Assembly: GCF_029893365.1 (NCBI RefSeq)
Contig: NZ_JARXUZ010000001.1
Coordinates: 620,001-684,000 of the forward strand
Direction of reading: 5' to 3'
Length of the DNA: 64,000 nt
Source: Cryobacterium sp. CG_9.6
GTDB lineage: Bacteria; Actinomycetota; Actinomycetes; Actinomycetales; Microbacteriaceae
The translations under genes were made by a program, and so were the position numbers. Below are positions 34,174 through 43,122 of this stretch, one piece after another. The stretch's first letter is position 1, and each line of letters starts with the position of its first letter. The notes under the pieces were generated by a model that did not search any database, was not told where the DNA came from, and saw only the letters and a list, made by a program, of their open reading frames with translations.

Positions 34174-35624
34174 GAGTGGTACCGGTCCTTCCAGGCGGCG
34201 TTCATCGGGTACAGGCCGTCCACGCCCTCGCCCGCGGCGACCATCTCGGCAATGAAGGTCTCTTCGCGTTCCTGCTCTATCGCATCCGTCACGAGGTCTT
34301 CGATGAGGTGCGGGGGAATCACGAGTACGCCGTCAGCATCGCCCACAATAATGTCGCCGGGCTGAACGGATGCCCCGCCGCACGCAATTGTGAGGTCCAC
34401 GTCCCACGGAACGTGGCGTCGGCCGAGCACGGCCGGGTGAGCGCCGGCGTGATAGGCCGGAATGTCGAGGGCCTCAACGGCGGCGAGGTCACGCACGCCG
34501 CCGTCGGTCACGATGCCGGCCGCGCCGCGCACCTGTGCTCGAAGGGCGAGGATGTCGCCGACCGTGCCGGTTCCCGTTTCACCGCGAGCTTCAATGACGA
34601 GCACATCGTCGGGATTGAGGCCATCGAAGGCCCGCTTCTGGGCGTTGTAGCCGGCACCGTGCGATTGGAACAGGTCTTCGCGGGCGGGAATGAAGCGCAG
34701 CGTTCGCGCGCGGCCCACCATGCGCTGGGCGGGATGCGTCGGACGCACGCCGTCGATGCTCATGGTGTTGAAGCCGCGCTTGCGCAGCTGGGCGCTCAGC
34801 GTTGCGGTGCCCACACTGTTGATGCGTGCCTTGAGATCGTCGGTGAGGCTAACGGTGGGTGGCGCAGCAGGCAGACCGGCGGCCGCTGCCGAGCCCCAGG
34901 CCTCGGTGCGCTGGTGGTCGTCTACCTGCGGGCGGGCCCCCCAGACACCGAATTCAACCGTGCCCTCGGTCACCGGGGTCACCAGGCGACCGCTGGTCGG
35001 GGCACCTATCGCGTCGGGGGCATCGACCTCGACCTCGACCACATCTCCGGGCTTCACAACGGATGCCCCCGCCGGCGTACCCGTGAGGATCACGTCACCC
35101 TGTTCCAGCGTGATGAGCTGGGCGAGGTCGGCCACGAGCTGCCCGAAGGGAAAGAACAGGTCCGCGGTGGTGTCGCTTTGCACGAGCTGCCCGTTCACCC
35201 AGGTGCGCACGCGCAGGGCCGTGGGGTCGAGGGAGTGCGCCGGGAGAATATTCGGCCCGACGGGTGTGAAGCCGTCGCCGCCCTTCGAGCGCAGGTTCGA
35301 TCCCTTGTCGGCGGAGCGCAGATCGTAGACACCGAAATCATTCGCGGCGGTGACCCCCGAGACCGCAGCCCACCCGTCTTCGGGACGGATCCCACGCACC
35401 CGACGCCCAATGATGAGCGCAATCTCTCCCTCGAACGCGAGGAGTTCAGTGCCCTTGGGGCGCACGATGGCGGTGCCGGAGCTCGACACGCTCGTGCCGG
35501 GTTTCAGAAAGTAGGAGGGCTGCTCGGGAACTCGGCCGCGCTGGGCGGCACGCGAAGGGTAGTTCACGTGAACAGCAATTACCTTGCCAGGACGGGCGAG
35601 GAACGGCGTCGATTCGTGAGTCAT
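34155..35624 (-). CDS. Fused fumarylacetoacetase-family / RraA-family protein (HpaG-like fusion)
   Basis: A 489-aa two-domain enzyme. Residues about 15-245 are an FAH-fold hydrolase/isomerase with metal ligands in FEGEIALIIGR and TAANDFGVYDLR and the motif ILTGTPAGAS, as in HpaG (isomerase/decarboxylase of the pathway). Residues about 265-470 are RraA-like, with GDILALRAQVRG, TDGGVRDLAA and GDIIVGDADGVLVIP. Metal-dependent RraA relatives are pyruvate aldolases (HMG/CHA aldolase). The fusion could combine isomerisation/decarboxylation and aldol cleavage. ATG 35624 has AGAGGA 5 bases upstream. It is the first gene of the operon. Confidence 0.88.
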   Translation of the reverse strand: MTHESTPFLARPGKVIAVHVNYPSRAAQRGRVPEQPSYFLKPGTSVSSSGTAIVRPKGTELLAFEGEIALIIGRRVRGIRPEDGWAAVSGVTAANDFGVYDLRSADKGSNLRSKGGDGFTPVGPNILPAHSLDPTALRVRTWVNGQLVQSDTTADLFFPFGQLVADLAQLITLEQGDVILTGTPAGASVVKPGDVVEVEVDAPDAIGAPTSGRLVTPVTEGTVEFGVWGARPQVDDHQRTEAWGSAAAAGLPAAPPTVSLTDDLKARINSVGTATLSAQLRKRGFNTMSIDGVRPTHPAQRMVGRARTLRFIPAREDLFQSHGAGYNAQKRAFDGLNPDDVLVIEARGETGTGTVGDILALRAQVRGAAGIVTDGGVRDLAAVEALDIPAYHAGAHPAVLGRRHVPWDVDLTIACGGASVQPGDIIVGDADGVLVIPPHLIEDLVTDAIEQEREETFIAEMVAAGEGVDGLYPMNAAWKDRYHSWQPKQ

Positions 35625-35647
35625 GGCATCCTCTCGCAACACTGCGG

Positions 35648-35675
35648 TTTATATAGGAAACCATATACGATCCAA
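35648..35675 (-). promoter_or_regulatory. Promoter and palindromic operator of the homoprotocatechuate operon
   Basis: On the minus strand, TTGGAT (35675-35670) and TATAAA (35653-35648) are spaced 16 bp and would give a short leader to the ATG at 35624. The spacer carries the near-palindrome TATATAGGAAACCATATA (read on plus, 35650-35667), with a GG-AAA-CC core. The core resembles operators of FadR/GntR-type repressors. Binding there would block polymerase. Confidence 0.6.
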
Positions 35676-35754
35676 GTCGCGGTGTCGAGGGTGTGATTGT
35701 GCAAGGTCGCTACGGCTTTCGGTGGCCGCTGCGGCGGTTACCGTAGCGGCCGCC

Positions 35755-35809
35755 GATTTCAAGCGCGGTGGTCCGCGATTTCAGGCGCGGCCCTCCATTT
35801 CAGGCGCGG
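35755..35809 (+). repeat. Three short direct repeats
   Basis: GATTTCAAGCGCGG (35755), GATTTCAGGCGCGG (35777) and CATTTCAGGCGCGG (35796) recur at 22- and 19-base spacing in the 285-bp gap between the FAH-RraA start and the MFS stop. They may be a protein-binding array or a decayed tandem repeat. Confidence 0.7.
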
Positions 35810-35846
35810 TAACCCTTTTAAGCGGATGCGGGGCGGGGCGGGACGC

Positions 35847-35881
35847 ATGGATGCCCCGGCGACGTGCGCCGAGGCATCCAT
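35847..35881 (-). terminator. Hairpin downstream of the MFS gene
   Basis: ATGGATGCC-C-CGGCG pairs with CGCCG-A-GGCATCCAT around a 5-base loop: 14 pairs with one C-A mismatch. It lies 28 bases past the minus-strand MFS stop and probably ends that transcript. Confidence 0.6.
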
Positions 35882-35909
35882 TTGTGTAATCCGTCGTGGG
35901 TGGATCCCG

Positions 35910-37251
35910 CTAGTCGTGGGCACTGACGCCGAGGTGCACGCCCTTTGTCTCCGTCACGAGACTGACGGCCGTAAACGAGATGGCGGCTAGCACCATGAGA
36001 TAGATGGCGATCGACGTGGTCTGTCCGGTCTTGTCAAGGAGCAGCTGCGCAATGAGCGGGGCGAAGGCGCCGCCGAGAATGGCGCCGAGGGCATAGCCGA
36101 TGGACACTCCCGAGTAGCGCACCTGAGCGGGGAACATTTCGGCGTAGAGCGCCGCCTGAGGTCCGTACGAGAAACCGAGTCCGGCGGCGAGGATGATGAG
36201 CGCGAGGGCGAACCACATGATGTCACCGGTGTCGATGAGCAGGAACATAGGGATGGACCAGAGGAACAGGAACGCATACCCGAGCTGGAATGTGCGGATG
36301 CGTCCTGTCGGACAGGATGCCGCCGAGCATGGTGGACGCGAGCCAGAACACGGCGGCAACGGTGCTGGCCACGAGCACGGGCGAGCGCTCCATGCCGAGG
36401 CCACCAGCCTCGACTGGCTTCGTCGCGTAGGACGAGAAGAATGCGATCAACATGTAGCCGGCAGCGTTGTTGGCGATGAAAATGAGTGCGGTGAGGATCA
36501 CCTGGCGCCAGTGTCCACGGAACAGCTGAGCGAGCGGTGCGGCGGACTCCTTCTTGCGGGCCTGCATCTCCTTGAAAACGGGACTCTCATCGACGGCCTT
36601 GCGAATGACATATCCCACGACGATGAGGAGCACCGAGACGAGGAACGGGATGCGCCAGCCCCAGCTGAGGAAGGCTTCCTCGCTCATGGAGGTGGTGACG
36701 GCGAGCATCACACCGGTGGCCAGAATGAGCCCGACCGGAACACCGATCTGTGGGTAGGCGCCGAAGAAGCCACGCTTGGTCACCGGTGCGTGCTCGACAC
36801 TCATGAGGGCTGCCCCGCCCCACTCGCCGCCAGCGGAGAAGCCCTGCAAAATACGCAGCACGATGAGCAGAATCGGTGCCCAGACTCCGATTTGATCAAA
36901 CGTGGGGAGGAGCCCGATGAGTGCCGTGGCCGCACCCATCATCATGAGCGTGAAGACCAGCATGGCCTTGCGGCCTAGGCGATCGCCCAAGTGCCCCGCC
37001 ACAATCGCGCCGAGCGGGCGAAAGAGAAAACTGATTCCGAGAGACGCCCAGGCCACGAGCTGCGCGAGTGGCGCGTTGTCGCCGGCGAGCGGGGCGAAGA
37101 AGAGGCCGGCGAGTACGAGGCCGGCGGCCTGCGCATAGATGAAGAAGTCGTACCACTCGATGGTGGTTCCCACCATGGTGCCCGCGAGAACACGGCGCTC
37201 CTCGGCTCGTTTGGCAGCCGTCGTCTGCGGGGCATCGGTCGTTATAGCCAT
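35910..37251 (-). pseudogene. MHS-family MFS transporter, interrupted by a frameshift
   Basis: A proton-coupled carboxylate/aromatic-acid-type transporter, expected to be about 440 aa. The N-terminal frame (37251 down to 36223) shows GTTIEWYDFFIYAQ, LGDRLGRKA and GFSAGGEWGGAA and runs through about helix 8. It derails after LGGILSDR. The C-terminal frame resumes at GRIRTFQLGYAFLFLW and runs to 35910. The join is near 36300-36310. Comparing with the expected SDRxGR motif suggests five bases are missing. Either the gene is inactivated or the sequence has an error here. Beside the homoprotocatechuate genes it would import the aromatic acid. A full paralogue lies at 54557. Confidence 0.85.
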
Positions 37252-37363
37252 GGAATACTCCTATGTATTTCACTGCGGTTCTCGGGAAGGGTGGTGTGAC
37301 ACGCGCGCTGGCGGCCGGTGAACCCGGCACGTCGGCAGTATGGCACGCTTGAGCTGCATTACC

Positions 37364-37375
37364 TACCTATCGGTA
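37364..37375. promoter_or_regulatory. Candidate operator between MFS and SSADH genes
   Basis: TACC-TATC-GGTA, an inverted repeat inside TTACCTACCTATCGGTAAGT, lies in the 257-bp divergent gap. Its layout resembles TetR-type operators, although no TetR gene is adjacent. The rest of the gap shows only a GAGGAGG ribosome site before 37509. Confidence 0.3.
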
Positions 37376-37508
37376 AGTATTGATTTCGACAAATCAACGG
37401 TCCCACACCCGAACACACTGCCGTTGTGCGCGGAGATGCCGCGGCGCAGGCCGCTCGCAGTACGCCCGAGCAGATACATTTAAACCACAAGATCTTCGAG
37501 GAGGAACC

Positions 37509-38999
37509 ATGACGCAGGTTACAGAATCACGAAACGTCGAAGCAGAGTTGCTGGCGCGCGTACCTACCCAACTGTTCATCGGCGGGGAATGGCGGGCGGC
37601 ATCCGCTGGTCGCACCCTCGATGTTGTGGACCCGGCCACCGGACTGGTCATCAGGACCATCGCTGACGCGAGCGTTGCGGATGGCGCGGCCGCCCTGGAT
37701 GCGGCCGTCGCGGCCCAGGCGGGGTGGGCGGCAACGGCACCGCGCGTGCGCGGCGAGATTCTGCGGCGTGCCTTTGATCTTCTGCAGGAACGCAAAGAAG
37801 ACTTCGCTCTGCTGATGACCATGGAAATGGGAAAGCCGCTCGCCGAGGCGCGCGGTGAGGTTGCTTATGGCGGCGAGTTCCTGCGCTGGTTCAGCGAAGA
37901 AGCCGTGCGCATCAGTGGCCGCTACGGCGCCAACCCCGAGGGAACCGGGCGCATGATCGTGTCCCAGCAGCCCGTGGGACCCTGCTTCTTGATCACCCCG
38001 TGGAATTTTCCGCTCGCCATGGCCACCCGCAAGATTGCGCCTGCCCTCGCTGCCGGTTGCACCGTGGTGGTGAAGCCCGCCGAGCTCACGCCGCTCACCA
38101 CGCTCCTGTTCGTGGCGCTGCTCGAGGAGGCCGGGCTGCCCGCTGGCGTCGTAAACGTGCTCACCACCTCGCAATCGGGTGCCGTTTCTGGACCTATCAT
38201 CGCCGACTCACGCCTGCGCAAGTTGAGCTTCACCGGCTCGACCGCCGTGGGCAAGGCGCTCATCCGCCAGTCGGCCGAGAACGTTCTGCGTACCTCGATG
38301 GAGCTGGGCGGCAACGCACCGTTCCTCGTCTTCGCCGATGCCGACCTCGACAAGGCTGTGGACGGCGCGATGATCGCGAAGTTCCGCAACATCGGTCAGG
38401 CGTGCACCGCAGCGAACCGCTTCATCGTGCACGAGTCTATTGCGGACGAGTTTGCCCGCCGGGTGACCGAGCGCGTGAACGCGTTTGTTGTGGGCCGCGG
38501 CACCGAGGCCGGCATTACGATCGGCCCGCTGATCAACGCGGCAGCCGTCGCCAAATCGGACGCCCTCGTGCAGGATGCCCTGTCCCGGGGTGCCGTTCTG
38601 CATACCGGCGGCACCGCCATTGAGGGGGTCGGCACGTTCTATGCGCCCACCGTCATCAGTGGCGTCACGGTAGGCAGTGACATTTTGGCCGAGGAAATCT
38701 TCGGCCCGGTTCTCGCGATCAGCACCTTCTCCGATGAGGACGAGGCCGTTCGCATGGCCAACGACAGCGACTTCGGTCTGATCAGCTATGTCTTCACCGC
38801 GGACTTCGCCCGTGGCCAGCGCATGATGGAGCGACTGGAATCCGGAATGCTCGGCCTCAATACCGGCGTCGTCTCCAATGCGGCGGCCCCCTTCGGCGGC
38901 GTCAAGCAGTCCGGCCTCGGCCGTGAGGGCGGGCTCGAAGGTATCCGTGAATACCTCTCCACGAAGTACACGCTCACACCGGACCCCTTCCTCGGGTAA
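37509..38999 (+). CDS. gabD: NAD(P)-dependent succinate-semialdehyde dehydrogenase
   Basis: A 496-aa aldehyde dehydrogenase of the GabD type. It has TPWNFPLAMATRKIAPALAA, the catalytic Glu in SMELGGNAPFLVF, the catalytic Cys in NIGQACTAANRF, LMTMEMGKPLAEARGEV, and FGGVKQSGLGREGG. ATG 37509 follows a GAGGAGG ribosome site; the upstream extension is non-coding. It oxidises succinic semialdehyde to succinate. That aldehyde is the end product of homoprotocatechuate cleavage, which explains the position beside the hpa-type genes. It could also serve GABA breakdown. Confidence 0.9.
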   Translation: MTQVTESRNVEAELLARVPTQLFIGGEWRAASAGRTLDVVDPATGLVIRTIADASVADGAAALDAAVAAQAGWAATAPRVRGEILRRAFDLLQERKEDFALLMTMEMGKPLAEARGEVAYGGEFLRWFSEEAVRISGRYGANPEGTGRMIVSQQPVGPCFLITPWNFPLAMATRKIAPALAAGCTVVVKPAELTPLTTLLFVALLEEAGLPAGVVNVLTTSQSGAVSGPIIADSRLRKLSFTGSTAVGKALIRQSAENVLRTSMELGGNAPFLVFADADLDKAVDGAMIAKFRNIGQACTAANRFIVHESIADEFARRVTERVNAFVVGRGTEAGITIGPLINAAAVAKSDALVQDALSRGAVLHTGGTAIEGVGTFYAPTVISGVTVGSDILAEEIFGPVLAISTFSDEDEAVRMANDSDFGLISYVFTADFARGQRMMERLESGMLGLNTGVVSNAAAPFGGVKQSGLGREGGLEGIREYLSTKYTLTPDPFLG

Positions 39000-39011
39000 C
39001 CGGCCGGTCGC

Positions 39012-39038
39012 GCACCCTCCCGCGCGTCGGGAGGGTGC
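39012..39038 (+). terminator. Hairpin after the SSADH gene
   Basis: GCACCCTCCCG and CGGGAGGGTGC form a perfect 11-bp stem with a 5-base loop, 13 bases past the stop. It ends only 16 bases before the next ATG, so it may also modulate the methyltransferase mRNA. Confidence 0.7.
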
Positions 39039-39054
39039 TCGGTACACTTGTTCG

Positions 39055-39861
39055 ATGCCCATTATTGAGATTGCCGATCTGAGCGATCCGCGGCTCGTAG
39101 ACTATGCCCACGTCACCGATGTGGCCCTGAAAAAGGCGCGCGGCACCGAGCACGGACTCTATATAGCCGAATCGGCATTGGTTCTGGAGCGTGCATTGCG
39201 CGCGGGGCATGAACCCCGATCGGTGCTCGCGTTGGGCAACACTGCCGAGGAAGCTGTGGGTGTTCTCGGCGACTGGGCCGACCGTGTTCCGGTCTTCGTG
39301 GGTCCCGGGGAACTCCTCGCCGAACTCACCGGCTACATTTTGCATCGCGGTGTGATTGCCGCCATGCACCGGCCCGAGCTTCCCGATGCCGATGACCTGC
39401 TGGCGCGTGCGCGCCGCATCGTCATTCTTGAGAATGTCGCCGATCCCACCAACGTGGGCGCCATCTTCCGGTCCGCCGGGGCAATTGGTGCCGACGCTAT
39501 TCTCGTGACGCCGCGCTGCTCCGACCCGTTTTATCGCCGCTCCATTCGCGTCTCCATGGGCACCGTGCTGCAGGTGCCGTGGACCCGTGTCGGCGATTGG
39601 TCGTCCACCCGCGAACTGCTCACCCGGCACGGCTTTCACGTGGCTGCGCTGGCTCTCACCGCGGATGCCGTGAGCCTGCGTGATGTCACCGGCCACGAGC
39701 ACGAACGGCTGGCCCTGCTGCTGGGCGCCGAGGGCGAAGGCCTCACCCCCGAGGCCCTCGACGCCTCCGACAGCGTCGTCCAGATTCCGATGAAGCACGG
39801 CATCGACTCGCTCAACGTGGCTGCGGCCAGCGCGGTCGCCATGTGGGCGCTCTCCGGCTAG
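39055..39861 (+). CDS. SpoU/TrmH-family RNA methyltransferase
   Basis: AdoMet-dependent 2'-O-methyltransferase, 268 aa, acting on rRNA or tRNA ribose. An N-terminal substrate-binding region is followed by the knotted SPOUT domain with three motifs: ENVADPTNVGAIFRSAGAIG, LLGAEGEGLT and IPMKHGIDSLNVAAASAVA. ATG 39055 is chosen as the first start after the hairpin; the longer frame runs back into the dehydrogenase gene. The exact target nucleotide cannot be told from sequence. Confidence 0.9.
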   Translation: MPIIEIADLSDPRLVDYAHVTDVALKKARGTEHGLYIAESALVLERALRAGHEPRSVLALGNTAEEAVGVLGDWADRVPVFVGPGELLAELTGYILHRGVIAAMHRPELPDADDLLARARRIVILENVADPTNVGAIFRSAGAIGADAILVTPRCSDPFYRRSIRVSMGTVLQVPWTRVGDWSSTRELLTRHGFHVAALALTADAVSLRDVTGHEHERLALLLGAEGEGLTPEALDASDSVVQIPMKHGIDSLNVAAASAVAMWALSG

Positions 39862-39882
39862 TCGCGGTGGAGACGCAGTCGG

Positions 39883-40965
39883 TTAGGGCAGGATACGGGC
39901 CGCCCGGTACTGCTCGACCGTGTCGAAGAAGCTTCGCGGAGTGGCTCGAAAGTTACCGAATCCGGCCGTGCGGCTCTTGGTCATGTCGGTGAAGCACTCA
40001 ATTGTGCGACCCAGGTCGCCGTCGGAGTGCCACCACGATGCCAGCCGGGTGAGGTCCGTTTCGGCGAGACCGTTCTTGTCCGCCAGGGCGGCCCAGGTGT
40101 TCTCCATGCCCGCCATCTGCACCTCCAGGGTGCGCGGGGCATCCACGAAGCCCTCCCAGCCCACGCCAAAGTGCTCGGCAATCTGGGGCCACAGGGTGCG
40201 CCACCGAAACACGTCACCATTCGCGATGTTGAAGGCCTCGTTTTCGCCGGCCGGATTGGTGCCGGCCCAGATGATCTGTTCGGCGAGCAGGTTGGCATCC
40301 GTTACGTCGGTGATGCCGTTCCACTGCACGTCCGACCCGGGGAAGACCATCGGTAGCCCCAGCTCCTTGCAGATCGTGGCGTAGACCGAGAGCGTCAGCA
40401 CCATATTCATGGCGGTCCCCACGGCGTAGCCAAATACGGTGTGGGCCCGGTGCACGCTCCAGGTGAAACCGGTGCGCTCCGACGCGGCAAACAGCTCATC
40501 TTCCTGCGCATAATAGAAATTGGGAGCGTCGACGCGCGCGGCATCTTCGTGGAATGGCGTGTCCGACATGACCCCCTGACCGTAGGCCTCGAACGGCCCG
40601 AGATAGTGCTTGAGACCGGTCATGAGCGCAACGTGCCGCACAGACTTCTGGGGTTCCAGCGCGGCCAGCACATTGCGAATGAGGGCACTATTCACCGTGA
40701 TGTTCTCGGCCTCCGTGTCATTGCGCATCCACGCCACAATAATCACGAGTTCCGGCTGCGTGTCGATAAGAGCGGATGTGAGCGCCGCCGGGTCCCGCAA
40801 ATCGGCCGCAACGTTTTCGATCCCCGCCACCTGGGAGGAGCCGCCCCGGGATAGTCCGAAGGTGAGCCAGCCCTGCTCGATGAGCTGTCGACTCACGGTT
40901 TGGCCGGCGATACCGGTTGCGCCCACGACCAGTGCGCGGCGTGGGGGAGACGATGTTTCTGTCAT
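39883..40965 (-). CDS. PRISE-type short-chain reductase (enone reductase-like)
   Basis: A 360-aa extended short-chain dehydrogenase with ALVVGATGIAGQTVSRQL for NADP and the PRISE hallmarks TGLKHYLGPFEAYG (catalytic Lys) and NFYYAQEDELF (catalytic Tyr). The family covers progesterone 5-beta-reductase and iridoid synthase in plants and enone reductases in bacteria. It is divergent from a thiolase and an SDR. The physiological substrate is probably an enone or activated alkene but is unknown. Confidence 0.87.
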   Translation of the reverse strand: MTETSSPPRRALVVGATGIAGQTVSRQLIEQGWLTFGLSRGGSSQVAGIENVAADLRDPAALTSALIDTQPELVIIVAWMRNDTEAENITVNSALIRNVLAALEPQKSVRHVALMTGLKHYLGPFEAYGQGVMSDTPFHEDAARVDAPNFYYAQEDELFAASERTGFTWSVHRAHTVFGYAVGTAMNMVLTLSVYATICKELGLPMVFPGSDVQWNGITDVTDANLLAEQIIWAGTNPAGENEAFNIANGDVFRWRTLWPQIAEHFGVGWEGFVDAPRTLEVQMAGMENTWAALADKNGLAETDLTRLASWWHSDGDLGRTIECFTDMTKSRTAGFGNFRATPRSFFDTVEQYRAARILP

Positions 40966-40981
40966 GAGTGTGCTGCCCTTC

Positions 40982-40994
40982 GTTGTGCAACAAC
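40982..40994. promoter_or_regulatory. Palindrome in the PRISE-thiolase divergent gap
   Basis: GTTGT-GCA-ACAAC is a perfect inverted repeat in the 96-bp gap, 17 bases upstream of the reductase start. It is a likely operator; no regulator gene is adjacent. Confidence 0.4.
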
Positions 40995-41061
40995 TCTAAA
41001 ACAGCCTGATGAACGCCCGCTGATGCGACGAACCGAGCAGCCACCGGCCTAGGCTGAGCGC

Positions 41062-42252
41062 ATGAGCAATGAAGCTGTCATCGTCGATATCGTTCGTACC
41101 CCCTCCGGTCGAGGCAAGCCCGGTGGTGCGCTCAGCACCGTGCATCCGGCCGATCTTCTGGCGGGAGTACTCACGGAATTGCTCAACCGCAACGATCTCG
41201 ACCCGGCAATCGTCGACGACGTGATCGGCGGATGCGTCAGCCAGGTGGGCGAGCAGAGCTACAACGTCACCCGCACCGCGCTGCTCAGTGCCGGTTTCCC
41301 CGACTCCGTTCCCGGAACCACCATCGACCGGCAGTGCGGCTCCAGCCAACAGGCGGTGACGTTTGCCGCCCAGGGGATCATCGCCGGAAGCTACGACATT
41401 GTTATCGCCTGCGGGGTGGAGTCCATGAGCCGCGTGCCGCTCGGGTCGTCCATGTCAGGCCAGGACCCGTTCGGCACACTCATGCACGAGCGCTACCCAA
41501 ACGGGCTCGTGAATCAGGGCATCTCCGCCGAGCTGATGAATGCCCAGTGGGGTCTCAGCCGCCACGAACTCGACGCCTTCGCTGCGCGCTCCCACCGATT
41601 GGCCGCGGCCGCCGCCCAACGTGGTGACTTCGGCCGGGAGATCGTGGGCGTCACGACACCGGACGGCCGCTTTGTCACGAACGACGAGACCATCCGGTCT
41701 GCCACCTCCCTGGAGTCCCTCGCCGGGCTCAAGCCCGCGTTCCACTCCGATGGCGCGGCCGCGCGCTTCCCTGACCTGCAGTGGCACATCACCGCCGGCA
41801 ATTCCTCGCCGCTGACGGACGGCGCATCCGCTGCCCTCATCATGAGCGCCGAGCGAGCCGAACAGCTGGGCCTCACCCCCCGCGCTCGTTTTCACGCCTT
41901 CGCGGTCACCGGAAGCGACCCGTTGCTCATGCTCACGGGTGTCATTCCGGCGACTCGGCGCATTCTCGAGCGCACCGGGCTCAGCATCGACGATATCGAC
42001 ACCTACGAGGTGAATGAAGCCTTCGCCTCGGTACCCCTCATCTGGCAGCGGGAACTCGGCGCCGACCCTGAGCGACTCAACCCGCGCGGCGGTGCCATTG
42101 CCCTCGGGCACGCGCTGGGTTCCTCCGGCACACGCCTGCTCGGCACACTGCTGAACGAACTCGAGTCCTCCGGCGGGCGCTTTGGCCTGCAGACCATGTG
42201 CGAGGGCGGCGGTATGGCCAACGCCACCCTGATCGAACGCCTCGAGCCGTGA
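41062..42252 (+). CDS. Acetyl-CoA acetyltransferase-type thiolase
   Basis: A 396-aa thiolase. The acyl-binding nucleophile is Cys92 (DRQCGSSQQAV). A conserved His falls in GGAIALGHALGSSG, the second catalytic Cys in QTMCEGGGMANA, and NEAFASVP is present. It cleaves 3-oxoacyl-CoA or condenses acetyl-CoA. With the following hydroxyacyl-CoA-type SDR it could form part of a beta-oxidation route, although no acyl-CoA ligase or hydratase is nearby. Confidence 0.92.
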   Translation: MSNEAVIVDIVRTPSGRGKPGGALSTVHPADLLAGVLTELLNRNDLDPAIVDDVIGGCVSQVGEQSYNVTRTALLSAGFPDSVPGTTIDRQCGSSQQAVTFAAQGIIAGSYDIVIACGVESMSRVPLGSSMSGQDPFGTLMHERYPNGLVNQGISAELMNAQWGLSRHELDAFAARSHRLAAAAAQRGDFGREIVGVTTPDGRFVTNDETIRSATSLESLAGLKPAFHSDGAAARFPDLQWHITAGNSSPLTDGASAALIMSAERAEQLGLTPRARFHAFAVTGSDPLLMLTGVIPATRRILERTGLSIDDIDTYEVNEAFASVPLIWQRELGADPERLNPRGGAIALGHALGSSGTRLLGTLLNELESSGGRFGLQTMCEGGGMANATLIERLEP

Positions 42253-42287
42253 CCCGCACTCACCCCACCCCCAACGAAAGGTATTAA

Positions 42288-43079
42288 ATGCAGATCGACG
42301 GATGCTCCGCCCTCGTGACCGGGGGCGCCTCCGGCCTCGGCCTGGCCACCGCCACCGCTCTGCACGCGGCCGGTGCCGCGGTGGTGCTGCTGGACCTTCC
42401 CGGCGCGCCCGGGGACCAGATCGCCGCCTCGATGAGCGAAGCCGGCCCCCAGGTGCACTTTGTTGCCGGGGATGTCACGAGCGCCGGTGACGTGCAGGCG
42501 GCCGTGGATGCCGCCAGCGCGCTCGCCCCGCTCCGCATCGTGGTGAACTGTGCGGGCATTGCGCCTGGAGCACGCACGGTGGGGCGCAATGGACCCTTGC
42601 CGCTGCAGGACTTTGAGCGCGCCATCCGCATCAACCTGGTGGGCACGTTCAACGTGATTCGGCTCGCTGCCGCGGCCATGCAGCTCACCGAACCGATCGG
42701 TGGAACGGGCCAGCAGGGAACGGCCGAGCGTGGCGTGATCGTGAATACGGCATCCGTTGCCGCCTTTGACGGCCAGATCGGCCAGGCTGCGTACGCCGCC
42801 TCGAAGGGGGGCGTCGCGGCCCTCGCCCTGCCGCTGGCCCGGGAGTTCGCCCAGACGTTCATTCGGGTGATGACCATCGCTCCCGGAATCTTCGATACCC
42901 CGATGCTCAAGGGGCTGCCGCAGCCCGTGCGCGATTCGCTCGGTGCTCAGGTTCCGCACCCGAGCCGCCTCGGCGAGCCCGCCGAGTACGCGGCCCTCGT
43001 GTGTCACATCGTGGAGAACTCGATGCTCAACGGGGAGACCATTCGTCTCGACGGTGCCATTCGCATGCAGCCGAAATAG
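42288..43079 (+). CDS. SDR-family 3-hydroxyacyl-CoA dehydrogenase-like protein
   Basis: A 263-aa classical short-chain dehydrogenase with [15 protein letters not shown] (NAD site), NCAGIAPG, the catalytic Ser in [11 protein letters not shown] and YAASKGG (Tyr-x3-Lys). The C-terminal [17 protein letters not shown] matches type II 3-hydroxyacyl-CoA dehydrogenase (HSD17B10-like). It lies 35 bp after the thiolase with an AACGAAAGG ribosome site and is likely cotranscribed. It would convert 3-hydroxyacyl-CoA to the thiolase substrate. Confidence 0.9.
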   Translation: MQIDGCSALVTGGASGLGLATATALHAAGAAVVLLDLPGAPGDQIAASMSEAGPQVHFVAGDVTSAGDVQAAVDAASALAPLRIVVNCAGIAPGARTVGRNGPLPLQDFERAIRINLVGTFNVIRLAAAAMQLTEPIGGTGQQGTAERGVIVNTASVAAFDGQIGQAAYAASKGGVAALALPLAREFAQTFIRVMTIAPGIFDTPMLKGLPQPVRDSLGAQVPHPSRLGEPAEYAALVCHIVENSMLNGETIRLDGAIRMQPK

Positions 43080-43122
43080 TGGGGCGGGTTAGGCTGGCAG
43101 TTGGCGTTTAGAGGAGAAGTCA

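Noticed and set aside
34176..35696. 506-aa plus-strand open frame over the FAH-RraA gene
   Set aside because: Mirror of a real two-domain protein on the minus strand; no recognisable motifs of its own.
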